Assembly: GCA_041228285.1 (NCBI GenBank)
Contig: CP166133.1
Coordinates: forward strand, 2,327,380-2,391,379
Direction: 5' to 3'
DNA: 64,000 bases
Source of the DNA: Neisseriaceae bacterium CLB008
GTDB taxonomy: Bacteria > Pseudomonadota > Gammaproteobacteria > Burkholderiales > Neisseriaceae
Part shown: positions 44,962-54,573 of the stretch, piece after piece
Layout of the letters: each line of letters starts with the position of its first letter
Numbering within the stretch: the stretch's first letter is position 1
Translations under genes and position numbers: made by a program
The notes under the pieces: model-generated
Database searches by the model: none
Told to the model about the DNA's origin: nothing
Seen by the model: the letters and a program-made list of their open reading frames with translations, nothing else

Positions 44962-45168
44962 TTATTTTGTCAAAAGAAAAAATTCCACGATGACGTTCTT
45001 CAAGATAAAGCCTAAGACGCCTAAGCCTAAAACCAAAAACAGCATGAACATGCCTAAACGGCCCGCCTTTGATTTTTTACCCAAGTCCCAAATAATAAAG
45101 CCTAAAAAGATCACTAAACCCGTTAAACAAACCGGTAAAGCAATCGCGGCAAACTCTGCTTCCGTCAT
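44962..45168 (-). CDS. DUF2788 small membrane protein
   Basis: A 68-residue protein with two hydrophobic helices (about residues 8-28 and 38-60) separated by WDLGKKSKAGRLG. This matches the DUF2788 pattern common in Neisseriales and some gammaproteobacteria. The function is unknown. The start follows GAGGATGC and a short gap; it is flanked by trxA and, divergently, rnk. Confidence 0.78.
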   Translation of the reverse strand: MTEAEFAAIALPVCLTGLVIFLGFIIWDLGKKSKAGRLGMFMLFLVLGLGVLGFILKNVIVEFFLLTK

Positions 45169-45367
45169 GATGCATCCTCAATTATACTTGTGTGTGTGGT
45201 TATTTTACGCCAAAAATTGGCCACCTCCAACTAGGCTGAAAATGGCTGGATCAGCACCGCATCATTATTTACTTGCTAATTGAACACGCTTCAGCTAACT
45301 TAAGCGCTGATGCCGTGGCTTAATGATGATTGAGTTGCGGTTGTTTCGTTTTTTTGGAGCGTATGCT

Positions 45368-45775
45368 ATGTCAGACCTGCCACAAATCACTGTTTCTAGC
45401 CTGGATCACGATCGTTTAACCACGCTGTTAGACCAAACCGACTTTGACCAATTCCCCGCCGCCGAATTGCTACAGCAAGAGCTCGACCGCGCCGATGTGT
45501 TAGAGCCAGACGAGATGCCTGCGAACGTACTCACCATGAACAGTACCGCCACCGTTCAAACCGACGGCGGCCAAGAGCGCTTACTGACCTTGGTCTACCC
45601 CAAAGACGCCGACTTCGGCAACGGCAAAATCAGCATTTTAGCCGGCGTGGGCGCCGCCATGCTAGGCCTGTCTATTGGCCAGTCCATCGAATGGACCCAA
45701 GAAGGCAAAACCACTCACCTTACCTTAGTCGCACTGAGCTATCAGCCTGAAGCCTCGGGCGAGCTGTTCCGCTAA
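45368..45775 (+). CDS. rnk: Rnk, regulator of nucleoside diphosphate kinase (GreA/B C-terminal fold)
   Basis: The 135-residue protein pairs a short N-terminal coiled coil (DHDRLTTLLDQ ... AAELLQQELDRAD) with the FKBP-like GreA/B C-terminal domain. Its conserved part VTMNSTATV is here VLTMNSTATVQ, followed by LVYPKDADFGNGKISILAGVGAAMLGLSIG. Rnk binds RNA polymerase without the Gre cleavage activity because the coiled coil is short and lacks the catalytic acidic tip. The start ATG at 45368 has GGAG about 10 nt upstream. Confidence 0.9.
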   Translation: MSDLPQITVSSLDHDRLTTLLDQTDFDQFPAAELLQQELDRADVLEPDEMPANVLTMNSTATVQTDGGQERLLTLVYPKDADFGNGKISILAGVGAAMLGLSIGQSIEWTQEGKTTHLTLVALSYQPEASGELFR

Positions 45776-45777
45776 GC

Positions 45778-45818
45778 CATTAAAAAATGCACCCACTGTC
45801 TGGGTGCATTTTTTAATG
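45778..45818. terminator. Bidirectional terminator between rnk and recR
   Basis: CATTAAAAAATGCACCCA and TGGGTGCATTTTTTAATG are perfect complements around CTGTC, between converging genes. Confidence 0.93.
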
Positions 45819-45830
45819 GCTTAGTATGAA

Positions 45831-46478
45831 CTAATCAGGATCAGAAGCTGCCGACTCAGCCGTCGTCGATGCCGCACCGTCCTTCAAAATACGCCGCTCA
45901 TACACGGCTTGGGCCAAAGTGCCCGCATCAATGTAGTCTAGTTCACCGCCCAAGGGCATCCCGCGCGCCAAACGGCTCACTTTATAGGGCAAAGATTTAA
46001 ACAGCTCGCTCAACACATAGGCCGTGGCGTCGCCTTCGGCGGTAAAGTTGGTGGCGATGATGATCTCATTAATGTCGCTGTTTTTCAGCCGCTCTGTCAG
46101 CTTAGGTAAATCAATACTGTTTAAATCCAACTGCTGGGTTGGGCTGACCTGCCCCATCAACACAAAATACAGGCCATCATGACATTTTGCCTCTTCTAGG
46201 CTGGCGACATCGGCCGGCATGTGCACCACCATCAAACTTTTGTGATGGCGGCTTTCATCGGCACACAGGCTACAAATATCGGTTTCGCTAAACGTATTAC
46301 ACAACCGACAATGCTGAATGTGGCTTAAGGCATGCTGCAATGCCGCCACCAGCTGTTCGGCCCCTTTACGGTCTTGCTGCAATAAATGATAGGCCATGCG
46401 CTGGGCCGATTTAGGCCCGATAGAGGGCAATACCCGCAATGCCTGCGTCAACCGCTCTAAAGCCAATGGATTCTTCAT
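45831..46478 (-). CDS. recR: Recombination protein RecR
   Basis: The 215-residue protein has the N-terminal helix-hairpin-helix (ALRVLPSIGPKSAQRMAYHL), the zinc motif CRLCNTFSETDICSLC, and a Toprim domain (EIIIATNFTAEGDATA). RecR forms a clamp with RecO/RecF and loads RecA at gaps. It is the last gene of the conserved dnaX-ybaB-recR block. The C-terminal tail (GAASTTAESAASDPD) is slightly longer than usual. Confidence 0.97.
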   Translation of the reverse strand: MKNPLALERLTQALRVLPSIGPKSAQRMAYHLLQQDRKGAEQLVAALQHALSHIQHCRLCNTFSETDICSLCADESRHHKSLMVVHMPADVASLEEAKCHDGLYFVLMGQVSPTQQLDLNSIDLPKLTERLKNSDINEIIIATNFTAEGDATAYVLSELFKSLPYKVSRLARGMPLGGELDYIDAGTLAQAVYERRILKDGAASTTAESAASDPD

Positions 46479-46557
46479 GCCTTCTCCTTAACCACAAACA
46501 AACACCACCCGCTAATGACTCAACAGGTGGTGTAGGCCATGCCCGACGGCTGCATGC

Positions 46558-46899
46558 TTATTTAAAGAAATCACCCATGCCTGCTGGCAGGTTCATGCCT
46601 TGGGTAAACTGACCCATGCGTTCTTGAGTGGTGGTTTCAACCTTACGCACGGCATCGTTGACGGCAGCAGCAATCAGGTCTTCCAACATTTCTTTGTCGT
46701 CTGCATCGGCAGACATCAAGCTTGGATCGATGATGACGCGATTCACGCCATGGTGACAGGTCATCACCACTTTCACCAAGCCCGCACCGGCTTCGCCTTC
46801 AACCTCAACGCTGCCTAACTGTGCTTGAGCTTCTTTCATTTTATCCTGCATTTTTTGCGCTTGTTTCATCAAGCCTGAAATACCTGCTTTACCGAACAT
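46558..46899 (-). CDS. ybaB: YbaB/EbfC nucleoid-associated protein
   Basis: Starting [20 protein letters not shown], the 113-residue protein matches the YbaB family: an N-terminal helix that forms the dimer tweezers and the core [22 protein letters not shown]. It binds DNA as a homodimer. The gene lies 17 bp after dnaX and precedes recR, the conserved order. An upstream in-frame start at 46938 would overlap dnaX and is not favoured. Confidence 0.95.
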   Translation of the reverse strand: MFGKAGISGLMKQAQKMQDKMKEAQAQLGSVEVEGEAGAGLVKVVMTCHHGVNRVIIDPSLMSADADDKEMLEDLIAAAVNDAVRKVETTTQERMGQFTQGMNLPAGMGDFFK

Positions 46900-46915
46900 A
46901 GGGAGTACTCCTTCT

Positions 46916-48796
46916 TTAAATAGGTTTAATCGAGCCATCTATCCAGGTGGCGTCAAATAATTGGTGCAAGGCCTGAGCCTTATCGTCTTGGGCCAGGTCG
47001 GCTTCAGCTTGCGCCATCCGCTCATCCTGTTCCCGCTGTTTTTGCATGGTCGGTGTTTCCTGACCATCGGTTAAATGCTCGGTGTCCACTTCATACGGCT
47101 CACCGTACGCTTCGGTCAACACTTGCGCTAAGCGTTGCAGCATGTCATCGCTCAATAGCTTACGCGCCTGATCGGTCAAACCCAACACCACCTTACCCGC
47201 CACCACGCGCAGCAAGACGGCATTATTGGCAATCATTTGCGAAGCGCCTAGCTGATGCGACAGCTGGCCCAGTATTTCGCGCCAATGCGTGGGTTTAAGC
47301 TCTGGCAATAGGGTATTCAACATCGGGGCAGATGACTCAGTTTCAAGCATCACTTCTGAAACATCTAACGGAGCACTGACCATCGGTACAGGCTCGGCCT
47401 CAAGCACGGGCGCAGCAGGCTCGATCGGCTCAGCTTCAAGAGGGGCTGCCTCTGCCTCATCCTCTTCCCAAGGCAAAACAGCCTTAGGGGCTTCTGGCTG
47501 AGGAGTAGGCTCTGGCTCGGCCTCTGGCTCTGGCGTGAACACAGGTTCTGGCGCCGCTTCCACCTCAGGCTGTGCGACAGGCGCTTTGGGGGGCGGCGGT
47601 ACCGATGCCGTCACGGCGGGTGTGGCTTGAGCCACGGCAGCAGGCGCAGCAGCTGACTGCTGCAAGGCCGTGCCTTTAATCTTAAGATTAAGCGGCGTAG
47701 CCTTAGCGCTGAGGGGCTGAAACGCCAACATCCGCAGTAAAGTCATGTTAAAACCGGCGGCCTCATCTGGCGCCAAAGGTAAATCTCTTTTGCCATGAAT
47801 CGCGCATTGATAATATAGCTGTAGCTGCTCAGCACTTAAGGCCTCAGCCAAGGCCAATAAGGTTTCAGCCTCAGGGTCGTCATGACGCAATAGGCTAGGT
47901 ACGGCCTGAATCAGCGCCAGCTGTTGGCACAGCGCCGCCAGCTCCGCTAACGCACTATCAAAGCCCACTGCGCGCGCACTCATGTCTTGTGCCTGCTGCA
48001 TCAAAGCCGGGCCATCTTGATTCACCACATGCTGCAATAAGGCAAAGAGATACTGGCGATCAACCGCGCCCAGCATATGCCGAACGTCGGCTTCACTGAC
48101 TTGGCCGGAGCCTAAGGCAATGGCTTGATCCAATAGACTCAGCGCATCGCGCATCGAGCCCATAGCAGCACGGCCCAATAGATTCAAGGCAGCCTCTTCG
48201 GCCGGCACGCCCTCAACCGTCAGCACATGAGCCAAACGTTCGGTCACCTGCTGCGGCGTTAGGTTGCGCAGCACAAACTGTAAACAGCGGCTCAAAACCG
48301 TAATCGGCACTTTTTGCGGATCGGTGGTGGCCAGAATGAATTTAACGTGACTAGGCGGCTCTTCCAAGGTCTTCAACATGGCGTTAAAGGCACTCTTGGA
48401 CAGCATGTGCACCTCATCGATGATGTACACTTTATATTGGCCAGCAGTCGGCGCGTATTGAGCGTTTTCTAAGACTTCCCGAATATTGTCGATGCCCGTA
48501 TTGGATGCCGCGTCAATTTCTAAAAGGTCGACGTAGCGGCCCGCATCAATCTGCGTACAGCTGGCGCAGCTGCCGCACGGCTCTCCGTCAACGCTTTGGG
48601 TGCAGTTCAGGCTTTTGGCCAAAATGCGCGCAATGGTGGTTTTACCCACGCCGCGCGTACCGGTCAACAAATAAGCGTGATGCAGCCGCCCTTTCGCCAA
48701 GGCGTTTTGTAAGGCCTTGACCACATGCTCTTGCCCCACCAAATCGTCAAACCGCTTGGGCCGCCACTTGCGGGCCAATACTTGATATGCCGCCAT
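46916..48796 (-). CDS. dnaX: DNA polymerase III subunit tau/gamma
   Basis: The 626-residue clamp-loader subunit begins [19 protein letters not shown] and has Walker [10 protein letters not shown] near residue 45, the zinc cluster with CGSCASC, the [12 protein letters not shown] Walker B (DEXX) and sensor residues. A proline/glutamate-rich linker (about 385-490) and a tau-specific C-terminal domain follow. I see no obvious A-AAA-AAG slippage signal, so a separate gamma form is not predicted from sequence. Confidence 0.97.
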   Translation of the reverse strand: MAAYQVLARKWRPKRFDDLVGQEHVVKALQNALAKGRLHHAYLLTGTRGVGKTTIARILAKSLNCTQSVDGEPCGSCASCTQIDAGRYVDLLEIDAASNTGIDNIREVLENAQYAPTAGQYKVYIIDEVHMLSKSAFNAMLKTLEEPPSHVKFILATTDPQKVPITVLSRCLQFVLRNLTPQQVTERLAHVLTVEGVPAEEAALNLLGRAAMGSMRDALSLLDQAIALGSGQVSEADVRHMLGAVDRQYLFALLQHVVNQDGPALMQQAQDMSARAVGFDSALAELAALCQQLALIQAVPSLLRHDDPEAETLLALAEALSAEQLQLYYQCAIHGKRDLPLAPDEAAGFNMTLLRMLAFQPLSAKATPLNLKIKGTALQQSAAAPAAVAQATPAVTASVPPPPKAPVAQPEVEAAPEPVFTPEPEAEPEPTPQPEAPKAVLPWEEDEAEAAPLEAEPIEPAAPVLEAEPVPMVSAPLDVSEVMLETESSAPMLNTLLPELKPTHWREILGQLSHQLGASQMIANNAVLLRVVAGKVVLGLTDQARKLLSDDMLQRLAQVLTEAYGEPYEVDTEHLTDGQETPTMQKQREQDERMAQAEADLAQDDKAQALHQLFDATWIDGSIKPI

Positions 48797-48798
48797 AT

Positions 48799-49812
48799 TT
48801 ATCCTACTGAACTTTGCGCCAAATAACCGGCTTTGATTAAGTCTGCCAACTCTTGCACTGCCTTCACGTACAGGCGGCTATGGTTGTAATGCCAGACCGT
48901 ATAGAAGTTGTTCAGGCCAATATAATATTCAAACACGCCTGGCGCCACTTCTAGGTTAAACAGCATGGCCTTCACCGAATCCTTAACGGGATAATCGGGC
49001 ACAATGCCAATCTTTTTCATCTCAGCCACAGTGTGGTTCAGCGCCGTTTTCTCTTCCGCCATAGCGGCCACGGCAGCAATGTCAGGATTCTCGCTCAAAT
49101 GTACGGGCACCACCATCACTTGGTTTTCCGCCCAACCGTGTTTTTTCAAATAATTGGCCACAGAAGCGATGGTGTCGCCTGGGTTTTGCCAAATGTCGCG
49201 ATGCTTGTCGCCATCGTAATCGACCGCCCACTGGCGATAGCTTGACGGCATAAACTGCGGCATCCCCATGGCGCCAGCGTAGCTGCCTTTAAAGGAAAAG
49301 GGATCATCGCCCTCTTCTTTAGCCAGGGTTAAAAACTGATCTAATTCTTGCTGGAAGAATTCACCACGACGCGGGTAGTTAAAGGCTAAGGTGGTTAAGG
49401 AATCGGCCAGACGAAACGAGCCCATCACAGTGCCGTAATTGGTTTCGATGCCCAAAATGGCAACGATGGTTTCTGGAGCCACCTGATATTTTTTGGCAAT
49501 ATCGGTCAATAAGGCTGAATTGCGCTGCCAAAACCGTACCCCTTCTTGAATTTTTTTCGGGCCTAAGTTGTTTTTCTTGAACTCATACCAAGGCCGAGAA
49601 GTGCCTGGTCGATCCATGGCGGCGATGATGCTGGGCTTATGTACCGCTTGGGTAAAAAAGCTTTCTAATTCTGCACGGGTGTATTCTTTACTGTTTACTT
49701 TTTTATCGATAAAGCTCTGTACTTCAGGCTTGTCTAACAGCGTGGCATCGGCCCAAGCCGATGTGCTTAAGAGAGCGGCCATGGCCACTGTCCATAATGA
49801 ATTTAATTTCAT
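48799..49812 (-). CDS. mltB: Membrane-associated lytic murein transglycosylase B
   Basis: MKLNSLWTVAMAALLSTSAWA is a signal peptide, giving 337 residues; the longer frame to 49863 precedes it without need. The catalytic Glu lies in AILGIETNYG, and the family motifs GAMGMPQFMPSSYRQWA and DYDGDKHRDIW are present. The enzyme cleaves the glycan strand with anhydromuramyl formation. No lipobox is visible, so it may be the soluble periplasmic form rather than an anchored lipoprotein. It abuts the dnaX start (3 bp). Confidence 0.93.
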   Translation of the reverse strand: MKLNSLWTVAMAALLSTSAWADATLLDKPEVQSFIDKKVNSKEYTRAELESFFTQAVHKPSIIAAMDRPGTSRPWYEFKKNNLGPKKIQEGVRFWQRNSALLTDIAKKYQVAPETIVAILGIETNYGTVMGSFRLADSLTTLAFNYPRRGEFFQQELDQFLTLAKEEGDDPFSFKGSYAGAMGMPQFMPSSYRQWAVDYDGDKHRDIWQNPGDTIASVANYLKKHGWAENQVMVVPVHLSENPDIAAVAAMAEEKTALNHTVAEMKKIGIVPDYPVKDSVKAMLFNLEVAPGVFEYYIGLNNFYTVWHYNHSRLYVKAVQELADLIKAGYLAQSSVG

Positions 49813-49922
49813 AGAATCCCCCGGATGAATGCCTGACAGTTTAACAAAGAAATGCGGCATCACAAAATCCCTTTTCGCCTATTCTCCCTCTAGGCAAGAT
49901 TTAAACGCCATTTTAAACGCCC

Positions 49923-49959
49923 AAAAAACAAAACCCGTTTACACGCGGTAAACGGGTTT
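49923..49959 (-). terminator. Terminator of the ribosomal-protein operon
   Basis: AAACCCGTTTAC and GTAAACGGGTTT pair around ACGCG, and on the minus strand a T-rich run follows, 29 bp past the rplI stop. Confidence 0.92.
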
Positions 49960-49987
49960 CGTCAACAGATGAATCTGTGGGTGTGAC

Positions 49988-50440
49988 TTACTCAGCAGCA
50001 GGCACAACGTTTACTTTAACGTTGGCTACAGCGTCGTGGTGTAAAGCAATTTCAAGTTCGTATTCGCCAACGGCTTTCAAAGGACCGTTAGGCAAGCGTA
50101 CGTCTGAACGTTTAGCTTCAACACCAAAAGCGATGATCGCATCAGCAATGTCAGCATTGGTTACAGAACCGAACAAGCGGCCATCCACACCGGCTTTTTG
50201 AGCCACGGTGATTTCAGCGCCTTCTAGTTTTGCTTGACGCACTTGTGCATCAGCCAAAATAGCAGCTTGTTTGGCTTCTAACTCAGCGCGACGAGCTTCG
50301 AACTCAGCCAAGTTAGCTTCGGTAGCACGACGTGCTTTACCTTGAGGGATCAAGAAGTTACGTGCAAAACCATTTTTCACGTTAACCACTTCGCCTAAGT
50401 CACCTAAGTTAGCAACTCTTTCAAGCAGAATAATTTGCAT
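49988..50440 (-). CDS. rplI: Ribosomal protein L9
   Basis: The 150-residue protein begins [19 protein letters not shown], the standard L9 N-terminus, followed by the long connecting helix ([18 protein letters not shown]) and the C-terminal rRNA-binding domain. Last gene of the rpsF-priB-rpsR-rplI operon, 15 bp after rpsR. Confidence 0.98.
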   Translation of the reverse strand: MQIILLERVANLGDLGEVVNVKNGFARNFLIPQGKARRATEANLAEFEARRAELEAKQAAILADAQVRQAKLEGAEITVAQKAGVDGRLFGSVTNADIADAIIAFGVEAKRSDVRLPNGPLKAVGEYELEIALHHDAVANVKVNVVPAAE

Positions 50441-50455
50441 TTTTTAGCTCCTAGG

Positions 50456-50686
50456 TTACTTGTGTTGGTCGGTGTATGGCAACAAAGCCAAGAAACGAGC
50501 ACGTTTAACCGCGGTAGACAACTGACGTTGGTAGCCAGCTTTAGTACCGGTGATGCGTGCAGGAATGATTTTACCGTTTTCAGCGATGAAATCTTTTAGT
50601 AAATCTACTGATTTGTAGTCTACTACTTTAATGCCTTCTGCTGAAAAACGGCAGAATTTTTTACGTTTAAATGAATGACGAGCCAT
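50456..50686 (-). CDS. rpsR: Ribosomal protein S18
   Basis: A 76-residue basic protein containing [19 protein letters not shown] and the C-terminal [17 protein letters not shown] typical of S18. It pairs with S6 on the 30S platform. It lies 5 bp after priB. Confidence 0.98.
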   Translation of the reverse strand: MARHSFKRKKFCRFSAEGIKVVDYKSVDLLKDFIAENGKIIPARITGTKAGYQRQLSTAVKRARFLALLPYTDQHK

Positions 50687-50691
50687 TGTCG

Positions 50692-50988
50692 TTAACCTTT
50701 GTGTAATTCGATTGTTTGTATGTGCAGCACCAGCCTGGGGTTACGTAAGCTTTTATGAGTTAAAAAGCCAGTGACGTTGACCACGCTGTCTTGGGCGTAT
50801 TGCCAATCTTTCGCTGCATCTCCAAATAACTTTGCTTGGACTTCACAGTTTACCGCTCGATCCTGCCCGGCTTCTTGCTGATACGATTGATGTTTTAACA
50901 ACATCTCCAATACCGGCAAACCTGCTGGGGTATAACGTAGCGATTCAAGCTGTGAGATTTGCGCGCAAAGCGTAAGTTGATTGATCAA
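50692..50988 (-). CDS. priB: Primosomal replication protein PriB
   Basis: This 98-residue single OB-fold protein has strand patterns like SSB ([31 protein letters not shown]). It binds PriA and ssDNA at restarted forks. Its position between rpsF and rpsR is diagnostic. It starts 2 bp after the rpsF stop. Confidence 0.93.
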   Translation of the reverse strand: MINQLTLCAQISQLESLRYTPAGLPVLEMLLKHQSYQQEAGQDRAVNCEVQAKLFGDAAKDWQYAQDSVVNVTGFLTHKSLRNPRLVLHIQTIELHKG

Positions 50989-50990
50989 GC

Positions 50991-51368
50991 TTACGCTTCA
51001 ACCTTTGCTTCTTCAGCAACAGGCGCGTTGTCTAGCAAGTTTTTCGCTTTTTCTTCCTTCATCATAGGAGAAGCTTCAGTGATCGCGTGTTTCATTTTCA
51101 CGGTCAAGTAGCGCAAAACGGCATCGTTAAATTTAAATGCAGTTTCGATTTCTTCCACAACGGCAGAATCACACTCAATGTTCATCAACACATAGTGTGC
51201 TTTATGAATTTTGTCGATTGGGTAAGCCAATTGACGACGGCCCCAATCTTCTAAACGATGAATAACGCCGTTGGCGTCAGTCACCATAGCTTTGTAACGT
51301 TCTACCATTGCTAACACTTGTTCGCTTTGGTCCGGGTGAACGATAAATACGATCTCATAATGACGCAT
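50991..51368 (-). CDS. rpsF: Ribosomal protein S6
   Basis: The 125-residue protein starts [18 protein letters not shown] and contains [21 protein letters not shown], the S6 hallmark. The C-terminus is an acidic tail ([11 protein letters not shown]). First gene of the operon, preceded by AAGGAG and by a possible regulatory hairpin at 51393-51419. Confidence 0.98.
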   Translation of the reverse strand: MRHYEIVFIVHPDQSEQVLAMVERYKAMVTDANGVIHRLEDWGRRQLAYPIDKIHKAHYVLMNIECDSAVVEEIETAFKFNDAVLRYLTVKMKHAITEASPMMKEEKAKNLLDNAPVAEEAKVEA

Positions 51369-51392
51369 GTTGTCTCCTTGTGGCTAATAAAT

Positions 51393-51419
51393 CCTTTTGC
51401 CATGCGCTTTTGCAAAAGG
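51393..51419 (-). promoter_or_regulatory. Leader hairpin upstream of rpsF (possible S6:S18 autoregulation site)
   Basis: CCTTTTGC (51393-51400) and GCAAAAGG (51412-51419) are perfect complements around an 11-nt loop, about 25-50 bp upstream of the rpsF start. rpsF leaders in many bacteria bind the S6:S18 complex, but the hallmark CCG bulge was not confirmed here. Confidence 0.4.
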
Positions 51420-51745
51420 CAAGGGTTTAGAAAGGTGCGAATTATACGCACATTTAATGGTTCTAGCAAGGCAGAACCTTGGTTTATTTACTTTTAATAC
51501 TATTAAGGGGTTAGGGAATTTTTTTTGCCCTAGCCTGTCCTAGTATAGATACGGTCGAGAACCGGCTCATAAGCAGCAACAACCGACAAACAACTGAATC
51601 CACAAGCATAATACTTGAATTTTAGCCGTTTGGCACCAATTAAAGCGCATTGTGCACTCATACCGCAGCCAGGCGGGTCTTTTTTGACAAGCGTGCCGTT
51701 TGCGCCCATGCTTGCTGTTTTGACCCATCCTACTTTGAGTGCTTT

Positions 51746-52225
51746 ATGAGTAAACCGAACAAACAGCCCATTTCTGTACTGGTCGTCATCCACACGGCCC
51801 AGGCAGAAGTCTTACTCATCGAGCGCAAAGACAAACCTGGCTTTTGGCAATCGGTTACCGGCAGCAAGGAAGGCCAAGAGGCCTTAATCGATACGGCCAA
51901 GCGTGAGGTTATGGAAGAAACGGGCATCGACACCAGCGTGTATCTGCCCCAAGATTGGCAGCACCAGAACGTGTATGAAATTTATCCACACTGGCGCCAT
52001 CGCTATGCACCGGGCGTGACCGAAAACACGGAGCACGTTTTTTCACTGTGCGTCCCCAAAAGCGTACCCATCACGCTGGCGCCAGCAGAACATTTACAGT
52101 ATCAATGGTTGGCCATAGAAGACGCCGCCGAACGGGTTTTTTCCCCTTCTAACCGCGAGGCCATACTCATGTTAAAACATAAGGGACAACATGACTCAAC
52201 AACCGATTACGATTGCAACCTATAA
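51746..52225 (+). CDS. nudB: Dihydroneopterin triphosphate diphosphatase (NudB-type Nudix hydrolase)
   Basis: The 159-residue protein has a perfect Nudix box, GSKEGQEALIDTAKREVMEE followed by TGI (near residues 40-62), and the NudB-like flanks ISVLVVIHT, FWQSVTGS and YEIYPHWRHRYAPG. NudB removes pyrophosphate from dihydroneopterin triphosphate in folate synthesis. The last codons overlap the start of the next gene by about 35 bp. ATG at 51746 is chosen because the family begins just before the KPISVLV-type strand; the frame upstream to 51650 has no support. Confidence 0.9.
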   Translation: MSKPNKQPISVLVVIHTAQAEVLLIERKDKPGFWQSVTGSKEGQEALIDTAKREVMEETGIDTSVYLPQDWQHQNVYEIYPHWRHRYAPGVTENTEHVFSLCVPKSVPITLAPAEHLQYQWLAIEDAAERVFSPSNREAILMLKHKGQHDSTTDYDCNL

Positions 52226-52949
52226 TATTCACAAAGGCATGTCGGCCTTGAATCGACAAATGCAGGTACAGCAAATCGCCAGCGCTTTAGAGACGCTGTC
52301 GCCCGACCTTTTGTTTTTACAGGAGGTGCAAGGCGCCAACCTCAAACGGGCGCAAAAATTCAACTATTTTCCCGAGCTGTCGCAATACGATTATTTCGCC
52401 CGCGAAATGGGCCTGAATGCATCTTATGGCCTCAATGCCCACTACCACACCCATAAGCACCACGGTAATGCGCTGCTGAGCCGCTACAAAATCAAAGAAA
52501 AAACCAACCTCAACATTACCCTACACAAGCACGAGCAGCGTGGCGTTTTACACTGCGAGGTTCTGCCGCAGGGCTGGGATCGCCCCATCGTGGCCTTATG
52601 CGCCCACTTTAACCTGCGCCAAAAAGACCGGGCGGTACAGTATGCCGTATTGAGCGACTACATTAAACACAAGGTCGATCCTCAATTGCCGCTTATTTTG
52701 GCCGGTGACTTTAACGACTGGCGCCATCAGGCGAGTGAACAGCTGATGCCGTTATTGGACTTAGAAGAAGCCTTTATGACTAAGCACGGCGCCTACCCCA
52801 AAAGCTTTCCCGCGCGTGCGCCCATGCTGAGCTTGGATCGGATTTACATTCGCAACTTACAAATCGTTGACGCTCAGGTCCATAAGGGTCTGCCGTGGCA
52901 ACGGCTATCCGACCACCTACCGCTCAGCGCCACCGTGCTGCCGGCCTAG
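52191..52949 (+). CDS. Endonuclease/exonuclease/phosphatase (EEP) family protein
   Basis: This 252-residue protein has the EEP fold signatures: ATYNIHKGM (metal-site Asn), FLQEV (catalytic Glu), HGNALLSR, LAGDFNDWR (the Asp and Asn pair) and a final LSDHLPLSA with the catalytic His. Members cleave phosphodiester or phosphomonoester bonds; the substrate here is unknown. Translational overlap with nudB implies co-expression. Confidence 0.85.
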   Translation: MTQQPITIATYNIHKGMSALNRQMQVQQIASALETLSPDLLFLQEVQGANLKRAQKFNYFPELSQYDYFAREMGLNASYGLNAHYHTHKHHGNALLSRYKIKEKTNLNITLHKHEQRGVLHCEVLPQGWDRPIVALCAHFNLRQKDRAVQYAVLSDYIKHKVDPQLPLILAGDFNDWRHQASEQLMPLLDLEEAFMTKHGAYPKSFPARAPMLSLDRIYIRNLQIVDAQVHKGLPWQRLSDHLPLSATVLPA

Positions 52950-52962
52950 GCCTTGTATACCT

Positions 52963-52998
52963 AAAAAAGCGCCTGAAGCTCTGCTTCAGGCGCTTTTT
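52963..52998. terminator. Bidirectional terminator between the EEP and UspA genes
   Basis: AAAAAAGCGCCTGAAG and CTTCAGGCGCTTTTTT are complements around CTCTG between converging genes. Confidence 0.94.
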
Positions 52999-53006
52999 TT
53001 AATCAC

Positions 53007-53438
53007 TTAAACGTGAGCATTAAATCCATCGATTAACACCGGACACGTCGCGGTTTTAATCACCTGGATGCACACCGATGGATCAAATAAACGGCTCAGC
53101 GGCGACAGCTGCCTGTGCCCCATCACAATTAAAGACGCCCCAATGTTTTGCGCTTGGGCCACAATCAACGCCGCTGGATCACCGCCCACCACATGGCCTT
53201 TCGCATTCAAGCCCAGCGCATTCGCTGCCGCCAACACCTCGTTCAACAAGCGCACCGCAGCGCCTTGTTCTGTGGTGGCGGCACTGTTATCAACTGCCTC
53301 TAGCGTCAGCGTATAGGCCGCATCGCTAACGTATAGAATGTGCGTCTGCGTCTCTGGCCGAGCCAGTTTACGGGCTAAAACCAATAAGGCATGGGTATCA
53401 GGGGTACCGTCAATGGCTATCAAAATAGACGTCAACAT
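53007..53438 (-). CDS. Universal stress protein (UspA-like) lacking the ATP motif
   Basis: The 143-residue protein follows the Usp fold: SILIAIDGTPD at the start, a central GGDPAALIVAQAQ helix and ASLIVMGHRQ near residue 107. ATP-binding Usps carry G-x2-G-x9-G(S/T) at this point; here the segment is GHRQLSPLSRLFDPSV, so the second and third glycines are missing and ATP binding is doubtful. It is convergent with the EEP gene and divergent from the LysR gene. Confidence 0.85.
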   Translation of the reverse strand: MLTSILIAIDGTPDTHALLVLARKLARPETQTHILYVSDAAYTLTLEAVDNSAATTEQGAAVRLLNEVLAAANALGLNAKGHVVGGDPAALIVAQAQNIGASLIVMGHRQLSPLSRLFDPSVCIQVIKTATCPVLIDGFNAHV

Positions 53439-53508
53439 GAGCGTGTCCTTTCAAAGGTATAATGACTCATGATGCCCGATAAACTGGGCCCAAGACATGC
53501 CTTGAAAC

Positions 53509-53523
53509 GCATTAATATAATGC
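53509..53523. promoter_or_regulatory. Inverted repeat GCATTA-ATA-TAATGC before the LysR gene
   Basis: A perfect 6-bp arm pair around 3 nt, about 29 bp upstream of the LysR start and between it and the divergent Usp gene. It overlaps an AT-rich promoter-like stretch and could be the LysR autoregulatory site; a role is inferred. Confidence 0.4.
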
Positions 53524-53551
53524 ATTAAATACACCTGACAACGGTAGCCAT

Positions 53552-54469
53552 ATGAAACACCCAGACCTCAACCTAATGATCGCCCTAGACATTTTGCTAG
53601 AAGAAGGCAGCGTCAGCAAAGCCGCCCAGCGCATGCACTTAAGCGCGCCAGCCATGAGCCGCACCCTCACCCGCATTCGCACCGCCTTTAATGACCCGAT
53701 CTTGGTACGTGCTGGCCGCACCCTGGTGCCCACGCCTCGCGCCCTATCGATTCAGGCCCAGCTACACACTCTGGTGCATGAGTCGATTAATTTATTCGAC
53801 GCCAATCGACCGCTAGAACTCAAACAGCTCAATAAAACCTTTACCCTCAGGGCCAACGAAAGCTTTTTAGGTGCTTTTGAAACCGACATTTTGGCCCAAA
53901 TTCAGGCAGTGGCGCCTCTGGTTCAGCTGCGTTTCGTGGCCGAAAGCGACGTCGACGATGCAGCCTTAAGAGAGGGTCGCATCGAGTTATTTATTGGCGC
54001 ACGACAGGCCTTCGACCCAGAAATTAAAGTCCAGCGCCTGTTCGACTCCCACCAAATAGGCTTAGCCCGTAGTGACCACCCGATTTTCGATCAAGCCATC
54101 ACCCCTGAGCGCTACGCCGCCTACGATCACATCAGCATTTCACGCCGTGGCCGCGCCCATGGGCCCATCGACATGGCCCTCGAAGAACTGGGCCTGACGC
54201 GACGCATCCCCTTAATCAAGCCTAATTTTTTATCCGCAGCCTTTTCTTTACGCCACAGCGATTTTCTGATGACCTGCCCAGAAGAGCTACTGCCGCTCTT
54301 ACGCGCCACGCTGCCGCTACGCAGCTTTCCCATCCCGCTGCCGCTCAAGCCAGTACAGGTAACCCAAGCATGGCATCCTCGTTTTGACAATGTGCCCGCC
54401 CACCAGTGGTTCAGGCAAATGATCAAAACGCTGTGCATCCAATTTGAACAACAACCGCCATCATGCTAA
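53552..54469 (+). CDS. LysR-family transcriptional regulator
   Basis: The 305-residue protein has the N-terminal winged HTH (about residues 5-62: LLEEGSVSKAAQRMHLSAPAMSRTL, then FNDPILVRAGRTLVPTPRA) and the periplasmic-binding-like effector domain from about 90. The RAGRTLVPTPRA segment is close to the NodD/SyrM-like subgroup. It lies 104 bp upstream of a tripartite efflux operon on the same strand, and probably controls it; the perfect palindrome TTGATTTAAATCAA at 54547-54560 is a candidate site. Confidence 0.9.
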   Translation: MKHPDLNLMIALDILLEEGSVSKAAQRMHLSAPAMSRTLTRIRTAFNDPILVRAGRTLVPTPRALSIQAQLHTLVHESINLFDANRPLELKQLNKTFTLRANESFLGAFETDILAQIQAVAPLVQLRFVAESDVDDAALREGRIELFIGARQAFDPEIKVQRLFDSHQIGLARSDHPIFDQAITPERYAAYDHISISRRGRAHGPIDMALEELGLTRRIPLIKPNFLSAAFSLRHSDFLMTCPEELLPLLRATLPLRSFPIPLPLKPVQVTQAWHPRFDNVPAHQWFRQMIKTLCIQFEQQPPSC

Positions 54470-54546
54470 CGGCAAATGCGTTTGCTGCATTGATAAGTTG
54501 TCTATAAGTCAGTTTTTCTCCTCAGGACGACCGCCTACACTTCGGT

Positions 54547-54560
54547 TTGATTTAAATCAA
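54547..54560. promoter_or_regulatory. 14-bp perfect palindrome before the efflux operon
   Basis: TTGATTTAAATCAA lies 14-27 bp upstream of the MFS start, just before AGAGGT. It could be an operator for the adjacent LysR protein or another regulator. It does not follow the T-N11-A spacing exactly. Confidence 0.5.
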
Positions 54561-54573
54561 CCAAAGAGGTCGT

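Noticed and set aside
46916-48796. Programmed frameshift in dnaX giving gamma
   Set aside because: No A-AAA-AAG slippery heptamer was found in the reading frame.
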